Notes under the pieces: generated by a model
Told to the model about the DNA's origin: nothing
Database searches by the model: none
Seen by the model: only the letters and a program-made list of their open reading frames with translations
Shown: in pieces, positions 26,572 through 34,734 of the stretch
Position numbering within the stretch: position 1 is the first letter of the stretch
Layout: every line of letters begins with the position of its first letter
Source: Neoalteromonas facilis
GTDB lineage: Bacteria > Pseudomonadota > Gammaproteobacteria > Enterobacterales > Alteromonadaceae
Assembly (NCBI RefSeq): GCF_002807665.1
Contig: NZ_PEAY01000003.1
Location: 503-64,502 of the forward strand
Direction of reading: 5' to 3'
Length of the DNA: 64,000 nt
Position numbers and translations under genes: made by a program

Positions 26572-27780
26572 ATGGAATGGAACCTCGCTACGCTCACATT
26601 GTTGTCAATTCCGCTGGTCAGTGCTGTTGTTGGTTGGGTAACCAATTACCTTGCGGTCAAAATGATGTTTTATCCCATTGAATTCTTTGGCATAAAGCCA
26701 ATTTTTGGGTGGCAAGGTCTAATTCCAGCGAAACGTCGTGAAATGGCGGAGATTGAAGTTGAACTCGTGCTAGGCAAACTCTTAAGTGTTGAAGAGCTAG
26801 CTGAGCGACTTGATCCTGATGAACTTACCAAAGCGATCCAGCGCAGACTTCATCAGGTTGTGCGTAAAATCGTTAATGATGTAATGAAAGAGTCCGCTCC
26901 TGCATTATGGGCTGGCTTGCCAGTACAAGGTAAAAACCTTGTGTATGCACGCATTGAAAGTGATATCCCCAATGTCGTTCACAAAATGGTGAGTGACTTC
27001 CAATACAATATAAATGAAATCCTAAACATTAAAGAGCTGGTTGTTGAGCAATTAGTCAACGAGCCGGAATTGATCAATGAGATTTTCTTAAAATCAGGTG
27101 AGAAAGAATTCCCATTTATCGTCAAGTCGGGTTTCTATTTTGGTTTTCTATTCGGCCTACCGACCATGTTGCTGTGGCACTTTTATCAAGCTTGGTGGAT
27201 TTTACCGTTGGGAGGCTTGCTGGTGGGGTATGCCACCAATTGGATAGCAATAAAGATTATTTTTGAACCTAAACGCCCCATTCACATTGGTCCGTTCAAG
27301 GTTCAAGGCATGTTTCTCAAGCGTCAAAATGAAGTGGCTCGGGTGTATTCAGACATCATCGAAGAGAAATTGATCAATTCGAAAAATATCACCAACATGA
27401 TATTGCATGGCTCTGGCTCTGCACAGTTACTCGAATTAATCGAACTGCACGTGAACGATGCGATTGAACGCTATGTGGCAATAGCACAGCCCTATTTTGC
27501 TATTGGCGTAGGCTCTGACAAATACTTTGCCATGAAAGAGTTAGCCGTAAAACAGATCTTCTCCAATTCGGACAAGTACCTTATGTATGCATATGATTAT
27601 GCTAATGGTGCTCTGCAAGTAGGGGATGATCTGTGCGCACGTATGCAACAACTGAGCCCCGAAGAGTTCGAAGGGGTGCTGCGCCCCGCTTATCAAGCGG
27701 ATGAGTGGAAGTTAATCGTAACAGGCGCTATTCTGGGAGGACTGGCAGGATTTGCGCAATTGTATTTTGTGTTTGGATAA
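26572..27780 (+). CDS. DUF445 family membrane protein
   Basis: A 402-residue protein of the DUF445 family. A membrane segment with VVGWVTNYLAVKMMFYP is at the N-terminus (about 18-35), two central helices carry the repeat-like GGLLVGYATNWIAIKIIFEP near 205-225, and a last helix closes the C-terminus. The TNxLA(I)K motif occurs twice, the mark of this family; the function is unknown. The frame is open to a TTG at 26509, but the ATG at 26572 starts just before the first helix and is preferred; neither has a clear ribosome site. A TetR gene follows 9 bp later. Confidence 0.82.
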   Translation: MEWNLATLTLLSIPLVSAVVGWVTNYLAVKMMFYPIEFFGIKPIFGWQGLIPAKRREMAEIEVELVLGKLLSVEELAERLDPDELTKAIQRRLHQVVRKIVNDVMKESAPALWAGLPVQGKNLVYARIESDIPNVVHKMVSDFQYNINEILNIKELVVEQLVNEPELINEIFLKSGEKEFPFIVKSGFYFGFLFGLPTMLLWHFYQAWWILPLGGLLVGYATNWIAIKIIFEPKRPIHIGPFKVQGMFLKRQNEVARVYSDIIEEKLINSKNITNMILHGSGSAQLLELIELHVNDAIERYVAIAQPYFAIGVGSDKYFAMKELAVKQIFSNSDKYLMYAYDYANGALQVGDDLCARMQQLSPEEFEGVLRPAYQADEWKLIVTGAILGGLAGFAQLYFVFG

Positions 27781-27789
27781 GGCTAATGT

Positions 27790-28431
27790 ATGAAAACAGC
27801 ACAACGGATACTGGCAACGTCTCTTGAGCTCTTTAATCAAGAGGGGGAAAGCAGTGTTACGAGTGTGGACATAGCCAACGAATTAGACATCAGTCCAGGG
27901 AATTTGTATTACCACTTCAAAGGCAAAGAAGTGATTGTTGATGCCCTGTTTGCCTTGCATGTAGAACAATTTGAAAAGTTAATCAGCGCTGGTGATGTCA
28001 CGGCGCTCTCTTTAGAAGAGCAGTTTTATTATCTCTATCTGCTGCTTGAGAAAATCCATCTATATCGCTTTCTGTACCGCTCTCCGATGGATTTAATGGA
28101 AAAATATCCGCATGTACAAAAAGGTATGCAGCGCTTAGTTAAAAAACTTGAAGCTAAGCTTGAGGCAATGTTCGAACATGCAGCCCAGAACAAATATATT
28201 CAAGTTGAGCGCAGTGAACTGAAACCTTTGGTTGAGATTGGCAGTTTAGTGATGATCCAATCCAGTCAATACTTTCAAATCAAGCAAAGTTTTGATGATG
28301 ATACCCAAATTTACGATACGCTTAATCTATTGCTCACGATGTTAATGCCTCGTATGCATGTACCAGTGGAAAATTTGTCCCATTTACAGCAGAGTATTGC
28401 TATGCATGCGTTTACTCGCGGTGATGAATAA
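27790..28431 (+). CDS. TetR/AcrR family transcriptional regulator
   Basis: A 213-residue regulator with an N-terminal TetR helix-turn-helix (about 8-52; VTSVDIANELDISPGNLYYHF at 23-43) and a helical ligand-binding domain. Co-directional between DUF445 (9-bp gap) and the WS/DGAT gene (9-bp gap), so it probably controls its own operon and responds to a lipid-like ligand. No clear palindromic operator was found in front of the cluster. Confidence 0.88.
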   Translation: MKTAQRILATSLELFNQEGESSVTSVDIANELDISPGNLYYHFKGKEVIVDALFALHVEQFEKLISAGDVTALSLEEQFYYLYLLLEKIHLYRFLYRSPMDLMEKYPHVQKGMQRLVKKLEAKLEAMFEHAAQNKYIQVERSELKPLVEIGSLVMIQSSQYFQIKQSFDDDTQIYDTLNLLLTMLMPRMHVPVENLSHLQQSIAMHAFTRGDE

Positions 28432-28440
28432 GGTGATGTA

Positions 28441-29931
28441 ATGAAAAAGTCTGATAAAGCTAAAACTTTAACCTTTTTGGATAAAACCTTTTGGATCACC
28501 GAGTCTGTTGATAATCCTAAGCATGTGGCCAGCCTACAGCTATTGCGAAAGCCCCACACAGATGGTGAAGTCGATTACGTAGAAGCCTTATACAATGAAG
28601 TCATTCAGTACGATAAGGCGTCTAACCCTTTTAATTGCTGCGTTAAAAGCATTCTGGGTTTCCCCATAAAATTGCAGCCGGTTAAGCGCCTCGATATGCA
28701 TTATCACGTGCAAATACATGTCATTGATGACATGTATGATCGTCCTGCGCTGGATGACTACATCGCCAAAATGCATGAAGTGATCCTCGATCGTGATAAA
28801 CCACTGTGGCAATTTCATTTTATTCACGATGGCAAAAGTGATGTGTATGGCATTTATGTCAAGGTGCATCACATGTACGGCGATGGAGCAACGTTAGTAC
28901 GCTGGTTCCAACAGGGTTATCACACTGAAAAAACAGACAAAAGCTTCGTGCCTGTATGGGCTGTGCGCCGCAAACGTCCAATACGCCCGAGAGTTAAATG
29001 GTGGCGACGCGTTGTGCGTCAAGTGTGGAGTTTCTTGGTTGGTCTTAAAGATCTGCTGATCATTTTCATTCGTTTGTTTTTCAAAATCATCTGGATCAAC
29101 CGCCATTATATGCCTGTGCCCTTTAGTGGGACGCGCACCGTATTAACCGGGCAGGTAAAGTCAGGTAGAGCCGTTGCCACCATGGATATCGACTTTGAAC
29201 GTATTCGCAAAGTGGGTAAAAAAACTCGGGCCTCGGCCAATGAAGTGCTGTTGTGCGTGTTTGATATTGGTATTCACCGGTTTTTACAAGATTATGGTCA
29301 AACGTTTGAAAAAGCGTTGTTTACCAATATGCCAATTAATTTGCGTAAACCGGGTGAGCAAACCTCGGGCAACAAAATTGCGATTGTGCCTGTTGAATTA
29401 GCGCATGGTAAAACAGACCCTTACGTTCGATTACGCCAAATCATCGCCAATCACCGTATTGTCAAACATGCGGCTCAGCACGCGAGCCCCGGTGCGTTTA
29501 GCTATTACACGGTGGTGATCCAGTCGTTTGCGTTGATCTTCGAAGTGCTGCGTTTGTCGAATGTGACTCGTCCAATTGCGAATTTATTGGTGTCTAACGT
29601 TCCGGGTCCTGCTGAAGCTAGATACCTAAAAGACAGTGAGCTGTTAGCCAATTACCCAGTCTCTACGATGACGCCAGGTGGAGGCGTGAATATTACGCTG
29701 ATGACGTACAACGGCGTGGCTAATATCGGTATGGTATGTTGCAACAAAAATATTAAGTCGTTGCAACCACTTGCAGAATATTGTGCGGAGGCTTTTGATT
29801 TACTTGAGAAAAGTATTGATGATCCGACGGTCAACATTGAAGACATGGGCGAACATATGGCAGAAATGCCGGTGTCAATTGTGACCGAGACGCTAGAGCC
29901 ACACGAGATTAAAAAGGTTTCTAATAGCTAA
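28441..29931 (+). CDS. Wax ester synthase / diacylglycerol acyltransferase (WS/DGAT)
   Basis: A 496-residue acyltransferase of the WS/DGAT family, which joins acyl-CoA to a fatty alcohol or diacylglycerol to make wax esters or triacylglycerol. The condensing motif HHxxxDG is present as HHMYGDG at 143-149. A hydrophobic stretch at about 195-215 (VWSFLVGLKDLLIIFIRLFF) may mediate membrane or droplet contact. The C-terminal half has the NVPGP motif typical of the family. Together with fadD, phasins and the patatin lipase it suggests neutral lipid storage. Confidence 0.87.
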   Translation: MKKSDKAKTLTFLDKTFWITESVDNPKHVASLQLLRKPHTDGEVDYVEALYNEVIQYDKASNPFNCCVKSILGFPIKLQPVKRLDMHYHVQIHVIDDMYDRPALDDYIAKMHEVILDRDKPLWQFHFIHDGKSDVYGIYVKVHHMYGDGATLVRWFQQGYHTEKTDKSFVPVWAVRRKRPIRPRVKWWRRVVRQVWSFLVGLKDLLIIFIRLFFKIIWINRHYMPVPFSGTRTVLTGQVKSGRAVATMDIDFERIRKVGKKTRASANEVLLCVFDIGIHRFLQDYGQTFEKALFTNMPINLRKPGEQTSGNKIAIVPVELAHGKTDPYVRLRQIIANHRIVKHAAQHASPGAFSYYTVVIQSFALIFEVLRLSNVTRPIANLLVSNVPGPAEARYLKDSELLANYPVSTMTPGGGVNITLMTYNGVANIGMVCCNKNIKSLQPLAEYCAEAFDLLEKSIDDPTVNIEDMGEHMAEMPVSIVTETLEPHEIKKVSNS

Positions 29932-29970
29932 TTGATACGAATTGGCTGAGCTTCGTCGAATCAATCGAGT

Positions 29971-30237
29971 TTATTCTGTTGAATTCGACGCGGCTTCAAT
30001 ATCGTTGTTACTTTGCTGTTCACTTTCGTGCTTAACCCAAATAAAGGTCAGGTACATTTTAGTGGGGAGTGACATTGCCATGCCCACGGCTACGCAAACC
30101 GCACTGATAATAATCCCAGTTATCCCCATACTTTCGATGGTCTCACTGAAGTTGTGAAAATACACACCTAACAATATTAGGCAAATTCCAATGGCCATAA
30201 TGGTTTTCAGTACTTTCAAAAGTGTTGCATCATTCAT
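29971..30237 (-). CDS. Small two-helix membrane protein, unknown function
   Basis: An 88-residue protein with two membrane helices (about 8-27 and 36-58) and a polar, glutamate- and serine-rich C-terminus. No family recognised. The start is well supported by an AGGAGGGG sequence about 8 bp before the ATG, and it lies alone between the WS/DGAT gene (convergent) and the next minus-strand gene. Confidence 0.65.
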   Translation of the reverse strand: MNDATLLKVLKTIMAIGICLILLGVYFHNFSETIESMGITGIIISAVCVAVGMAMSLPTKMYLTFIWVKHESEQQSNNDIEAASNSTE

Positions 30238-30334
30238 ATGTTTTGCCCCTCCTAAGTACTCTATTGGCAGTCTAGCAGTGGCCAGACTTTGTGTACTTGA
30301 TCAGGATCAGGTGTACTTCGGTTTGTAGCTCGCG

Positions 30335-31078
30335 TCAGAAGTAAAAACGTAATTCTTTTTCTTCTACAGAGACGGTTCTACCGCGGCGAGCGAAGAGGTT
30401 TTGTCGCCACTCTGCAGGGTCAAGTTCGAAGTTCAAATCCGCTTCAGCAACGGCATCTATGACATGTTGCTCGATTTGAGGTTTGTGGTACTCCAAGATG
30501 CGCTGTTTGCTGCCGCCGATGTAAAGATTTAAGTAAGCAGTAGCTGTCATGGATGAGCCGGCGGTCAATACACTGAGAGCGGTCTTAACCGGGCTGGTAA
30601 ATAAACTGCTAAGTTGCAAAGGCGATAAGCTATCGATCAACTTTGTAGTATCGGTTAACAGCGCATATTCATCATTCACCAATGCAACTTCATCGACTTG
30701 AATGTTTTCAATTGACACAATTTTGCTGCTTGCATCGTATGTGGGATCAGCCGATACAATAACAATCAAATGAGCACGATAAATGGGATTACCTAACACT
30801 CTAATATCTAGGGCGCACAGCAACTGTAGCTCTAGCCGGTTAGTTGACTCCGGCATGCTCAGCTCGCCTTCTAGCAAAGTTAATGTAGCTTTACCAATGG
30901 GGACCGGAATAGGCATTTGTTGAGGGAAATACGGTGTTAGCAACTCATTGAGTTCTTGTTCACTAAATTGGTCATAACGCAACTTGCCTAATTTCACCAT
31001 GAACAATGCCGCCGCAACTTTAAAGCGATCTGACAAGGACAGTGGGTGCCAAGGTATATCCATATTGAAGCGTGCCAA
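30335..31078 (-). CDS. Conserved-looking protein, possibly DUF1439/YceB-like
   Basis: A 247-residue protein without signal peptide or lipobox. The pattern SEQELNELLTPYFP (about 39-52), followed by alternating hydrophobic strands and then a YDASSKIVSIENIQV segment near 113-130, resembles the lipid-binding DUF1439 (E. coli YceB) fold, but the usual lipoprotein anchor is absent. This is a weak inference. The gene is transcribed away from glgC with about 200 bp between them. Confidence 0.55.
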   Translation of the reverse strand: MARFNMDIPWHPLSLSDRFKVAAALFMVKLGKLRYDQFSEQELNELLTPYFPQQMPIPVPIGKATLTLLEGELSMPESTNRLELQLLCALDIRVLGNPIYRAHLIVIVSADPTYDASSKIVSIENIQVDEVALVNDEYALLTDTTKLIDSLSPLQLSSLFTSPVKTALSVLTAGSSMTATAYLNLYIGGSKQRILEYHKPQIEQHVIDAVAEADLNFELDPAEWRQNLFARRGRTVSVEEKELRFYF

Positions 31079-31283
31079 TTATCTGTTTGTGGCAATTATT
31101 AAGGCATTGGTTCTAGAGTCAAGTGCAAATTGGTAACAGGCCTGAATTCTTGCTTTTGATTCAGGGATAACGATTTGGTTATCAACAACTATTGATCTGT
31201 ATCTAAGATCAATAAAGCTTTTCTGTCACTTTGCCAAAGCATTGCTAGACTTGATACATCATCAAAAAAGGGAAGTCATTTAC

Positions 31284-32507
31284 GTGTCGAGAACATTAGC
31301 GATGATCTTAGCGGGCGGTGAAGGACGACGCCTGGCGCCACTCACTCAAACGCGTAGCAAGCCAGCGGTACCTTTCGCTGGAAATATGCGCATCATTGAC
31401 TTCGTACTGAATAATTTCGTCAATTCTGACTTTCTCAAGATCTATGTGTTGACTCAATTTAAATCTCAATCGTTGAGTATTCATTTGGGGCAAGCCTGGC
31501 ATCTGTCTGGTGTAACGGACAACTTTATTGAAACCGTACCGGCACAAATGAGGATGGGTAAACACTGGTATGAGGGAACGGCGGATGCAATCTACCAAAA
31601 TATCCGATTTATCGGCTTACATGAGCCCGACAATGTCTGCATATTTGGTGGCGATCACATTTATAAAATGGATGTGCGCCAAATGGTGCAGTATCACGAA
31701 AAGCAAGGTGCTGACCTAACCGTTTGCGCCACGCGTATGCCAATAGAAGAAGCCTCAAGGTTTGGTGTTATCACGGTGGATGACAACTACCGAATGATTG
31801 GTTTTGCTGAAAAGCCAGCAAACCCGACGCCACTACCGGATGATCCCACGATGGCACTGGTGTCTATGGGAAATTATGTTTTTTCTACCGCATTTTTATA
31901 CCAGGCACTTGAAGAGGACAGCAGAGACGCCGCTTCTTCACATGATTTTGGTTGCGACATTATTCCCAACGCATACCCAAAACAGAAGGTGTATGTGTAT
32001 GACTTCCATCAAAATAAAATCAATAATGAGTCCCACTCGACGTACTGGCGAGATGTTGGAACACTTGATACGTTTTGGCAAACACACATGGACCTACTGG
32101 TACATGATCCCAAGTTACTGTTATCGAATCCTAAGTGGCCGCTACGTAGCTACCACCCACCATTGCCAGCGGCAAAAATTATGGCTGATGAGGATGGCAT
32201 TGACAGTCTGATCCAAAACTCCATTATCGCGGCTGGCTGCGAAATAGAGGGGGCGCGGGTCAAGCGCAGCGTGTTAGGTCATGCGGTGTTAGTGTCAGCA
32301 AAAACTCATATAGATGAATCTATATTGTTAGGGAAGACTCGTGTTGGTGTGGGCTGTCGGTTGCGCAAAGTGATTGCGGATAAAGGCGTGACGATCGAAG
32401 AAGGCGCTCACGTTGGTTATGATCATCAGCGCGACCGTGCTCGAGGACTCACGGTGACAGACAGTGGGATTGTGGTAATTTCGAAAGGCGCTACGGTCAA
32501 AAAATAA
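31284..32507 (+). CDS. glgC: Glucose-1-phosphate adenylyltransferase
   Basis: A 407-residue ADP-glucose pyrophosphorylase, the committed enzyme of bacterial glycogen synthesis. The nucleotide-binding loop MILAGGEGRRLAPLTQTRSK is near the N-terminus (about 7-26), with FGGDHIYKMD, GFAEKP and a left-handed beta-helix C-terminal domain. The frame is open to a TTG at 31242, but a GTG at 31284 starts the conserved sequence MSRTLAMILAGG and has GGGAAG about 8 bp before it. No other gene of glycogen metabolism except the GH13 enzyme is in the window. Confidence 0.94.
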   Translation: MSRTLAMILAGGEGRRLAPLTQTRSKPAVPFAGNMRIIDFVLNNFVNSDFLKIYVLTQFKSQSLSIHLGQAWHLSGVTDNFIETVPAQMRMGKHWYEGTADAIYQNIRFIGLHEPDNVCIFGGDHIYKMDVRQMVQYHEKQGADLTVCATRMPIEEASRFGVITVDDNYRMIGFAEKPANPTPLPDDPTMALVSMGNYVFSTAFLYQALEEDSRDAASSHDFGCDIIPNAYPKQKVYVYDFHQNKINNESHSTYWRDVGTLDTFWQTHMDLLVHDPKLLLSNPKWPLRSYHPPLPAAKIMADEDGIDSLIQNSIIAAGCEIEGARVKRSVLGHAVLVSAKTHIDESILLGKTRVGVGCRLRKVIADKGVTIEEGAHVGYDHQRDRARGLTVTDSGIVVISKGATVKK

Positions 32508-32549
32508 AGCGCCCACGCTACGTAATACTATCATTGCGCAGGCGCTTTA
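32505..32549. terminator. Long-loop hairpin between convergent genes
   Basis: TAAAGCGCC (32505-32513) pairs with GGCGCTTTA (32541-32549) around a 27-base loop, starting in the glgC stop codon and ending 9 bp before the stop of the convergent TPR-like gene. The large loop and short T-run make it only a possible bidirectional terminator. Confidence 0.4.
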
Positions 32550-32557
32550 CACGGGGA

Positions 32558-33226
32558 TTATCGGTTTAACTTTTTGTTCACTTTAGCCAGTAGCATTTGA
32601 ATTTCCGCCCGGCGAGATTCATCCGCTAATGGACGGGTTTCCCGGCTAGGCGCTTCTAACGCATGTTCAAGGTGTTGTTTAGCTTCTTTGTACTGACGTT
32701 CGTCAAATAAGAATTCACCATAGAAGTAGTTAGGATCAATACCATCTGGGTTGATCGTAATCGCTTTTTCTAACATCACTTTAGCGTCATCATCGTCGCC
32801 AAAACCCAACGGCCAGCCCGGGACTTTGTGATATAGCGTGCCTAAGCTTGTATAGGCTGACCCTTGCAGCGCTGACTCATCGAGGGCTAAAGAACGCTCC
32901 AGTGATTTTTTCGCGTCTTTAGCGAGTGATAAGGCGCCAATACCGCCTTTTGCGCCGGCAAAGCTACTTTGAATAATACCCAGCCACACCAATGGTTCAG
33001 CGCGTTCCGGGTATGCTTGTGAGAAAGCGGTGGCACTTTCGATCAGCTCTTTAAATTCATTTTCCTGTACATCATCGCTTAATGTGTAATTCACGATAGC
33101 CCATTGTTTTTGAATAGAGAGCAACTGGCTATCGAATTCATCAGGCGTGCTTGCATTGGCTGTATGCGCCATACAAAGAAGGACTGAAGCCGAAATTACA
33201 GTTTTAAAAGTAGATAGACGTTTCAT
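32558..33226 (-). CDS. Exported TPR-like protein at the end of the hemolysin-family operon
   Basis: A 222-residue protein with a signal peptide (MKRLSTFKTVISASVLL..., cleavage likely after ANA at about 23-25) and helical repeats in tetratricopeptide style: PERAEPLVWLGI, AKKSLERSLALDESALQGSAYTSLG and YKEAKQHLEHAL. I place the start at the ATG at 33226, which has AGGGG 8 bp upstream, rather than the frame opening at 33265 inside the previous gene. It follows the SDR gene by 31 bp and may be a periplasmic partner or merely share the transcript. Confidence 0.7.
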   Translation of the reverse strand: MKRLSTFKTVISASVLLCMAHTANASTPDEFDSQLLSIQKQWAIVNYTLSDDVQENEFKELIESATAFSQAYPERAEPLVWLGIIQSSFAGAKGGIGALSLAKDAKKSLERSLALDESALQGSAYTSLGTLYHKVPGWPLGFGDDDDAKVMLEKAITINPDGIDPNYFYGEFLFDERQYKEAKQHLEHALEAPSRETRPLADESRRAEIQMLLAKVNKKLNR

Positions 33227-33257
33227 ATTATTTACCCCTGTAAATAGAGCCAAACGG

Positions 33258-34058
33258 TTACGCATGTAGGTATCGTTTGATTGTCGAAAGTTTAGATTTT
33301 ATGGCGTTGTCGACCACACCTGGCGCAACAGCATTAACCCGAGCAAAAAGTTTCTCTGGCCAACCAACAACGCTTTCTCGTTTATGTTTCTTCAGCATCT
33401 GGATCAGCGCCTGCGCGACATGCTGTGCAGAATCGACTTTATTGCCTAACGCTAAATTCATATCATCAACGCTTTGCGAGTTGATTTCGGTTTGTGTAGC
33501 GCGTGGGGCAAAGTAAATAAACTTAACGTTAGAATCACTGTATTCCCGCGCAAGGGCTTCTGTGAATCCGCGTAAGCCGAATTTGCTCGCACAATAATTG
33601 CTAAACCCTGGATAGCCGATATAACCGAAGGCTGACCCAACATTGACAATTGTTGCGCAGACATTCGAGGCCTCTGAATTGGCCTTTACATAGGCTAAGA
33701 AAGCCTGGGTAAAGAGCACGGGAGAGAGCAAATTGGTCTGAAATATATTGCTGATCTCTTGGCTTGATGCCTGTTCAAACGCCTTAAAGGACGATATGCC
33801 AGCGGCATTGATGAGAAGCTCAATAGGGCCTTTTGCAAAGGCCTTTTCCAAAACCTGTTCTCGTTGCGATTGCTCGTTTAAATCGCCCAACACAATATCT
33901 GTGCGATTACTCATACTCGCTTGCAACCGCAAAAGCTTTTCATGATTGCGTCCTTGTAAGATAACGCTGTAACCTTCAGCATCTAAGGCTTTAGCGATTT
34001 CTCCGCCAATGCCGCCTGAGGCTCCAGTGACTAAACAACGTTTGTTTGTCGTGTTCAT
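33258..34058 (-). CDS. Short-chain dehydrogenase/reductase (SDR)
   Basis: A 266-residue classical SDR oxidoreductase using NAD(P)(H). The cofactor motif TGASGGIG is at about 11-18, NAAG near 85 and the active-site YCASKFG near 152 with a preceding Ser. The frame is open to 34148 inside the neighbouring gene; the ATG at 34058, four bases after that gene's stop, fits the family start. Fourth gene of the hemolysin-family operon, where it may reduce or oxidise the product of the ligase/oxidase pair. Confidence 0.87.
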   Translation of the reverse strand: MNTTNKRCLVTGASGGIGGEIAKALDAEGYSVILQGRNHEKLLRLQASMSNRTDIVLGDLNEQSQREQVLEKAFAKGPIELLINAAGISSFKAFEQASSQEISNIFQTNLLSPVLFTQAFLAYVKANSEASNVCATIVNVGSAFGYIGYPGFSNYCASKFGLRGFTEALAREYSDSNVKFIYFAPRATQTEINSQSVDDMNLALGNKVDSAQHVAQALIQMLKKHKRESVVGWPEKLFARVNAVAPGVVDNAIKSKLSTIKRYLHA

Positions 34059-34062
34059 AAGC

Positions 34063-34734
34063 TTATGCTGCCGTTGATTTAGCCGGTGATACGTCAAGTG
34101 TGCGGAAGATATTGCCATACAGCGTATAGAATTTTTTCGCACTCTCAACGATCAGATCTTGTTCTTGTGGGCACTCAATCTTATTCATCAAACCTTCGAA
34201 GAATTTGACGTGTTCAAGGTCGAGTGAACCATGAGAGCGTAAGTAGCTAAATGCAGCTTTAGGTAATCCAAGTGCTTTTTGGATATTGTCAGCAGCATTG
34301 TCGGCCATTGCGATACTGGTGCCCTCAAGCACATGAACCATACCAAAGAAGATAAGTGGGTTGACACGATTCACTTGGTCATACGCAAACGACACCATTA
34401 ACTCGGTTGCGAAGGCTGGGGCACTGTTGCGCGCGGCCTCTTTGTCATGGCCACAAGCTGCAATATCGTTTAATACCCACTCCTGATGCCCAATCTCTTC
34501 TTCGATATATTCTGCAACCGCTTCACGTAGCCATTCTTTGTCGTCAGTTAGCTTTGCGCCCACAGACATCAATAATGGAACCGTATGTTTAACGTGGTGA
34601 AATGCTTGAGTTAAAAACGCAACGTAGTCAGCTGTGACAATATCACCCTGAAAACAACGTGTGATAATCGGCGCTGACAATAAATAATCGCGCTCAGCCG
34701 CTGTTTCTGTTTGTAAACGTTGAAATAAAGTCAT
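34063..34734 (-). CDS. Heme-oxygenase-like diiron oxidase (iron-containing redox enzyme family)
   Basis: A 223-residue all-helical protein of the TenA/heme-oxygenase-like fold. Candidate metal ligands are visible in the order expected for the HDO superfamily: EEEIGHQEW (Glu79/80, His83), HVLEGTS (Glu137) and SHGSLDLEHVKFF (His168, Asp172, His175). Members such as UndA, SznF and BesC oxidise fatty acids, amines or amino acids in natural-product pathways, so it is unlikely to be a TenA thiaminase. One-base overlap with the ligase upstream and four bases to the SDR downstream. Confidence 0.82.
   Translation of the reverse strand: MTLFQRLQTETAAERDYLLSAPIITRCFQGDIVTADYVAFLTQAFHHVKHTVPLLMSVGAKLTDDKEWLREAVAEYIEEEIGHQEWVLNDIAACGHDKEAARNSAPAFATELMVSFAYDQVNRVNPLIFFGMVHVLEGTSIAMADNAADNIQKALGLPKAAFSYLRSHGSLDLEHVKFFEGLMNKIECPQEQDLIVESAKKFYTLYGNIFRTLDVSPAKSTAA

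Noticed and set aside
34063-34734. Naming the diiron oxidase UndA or TenA
   Set aside because: The ligand pattern fits the wider HDO superfamily, but nothing visible decides the substrate, and TenA-specific cysteine motifs were not found.
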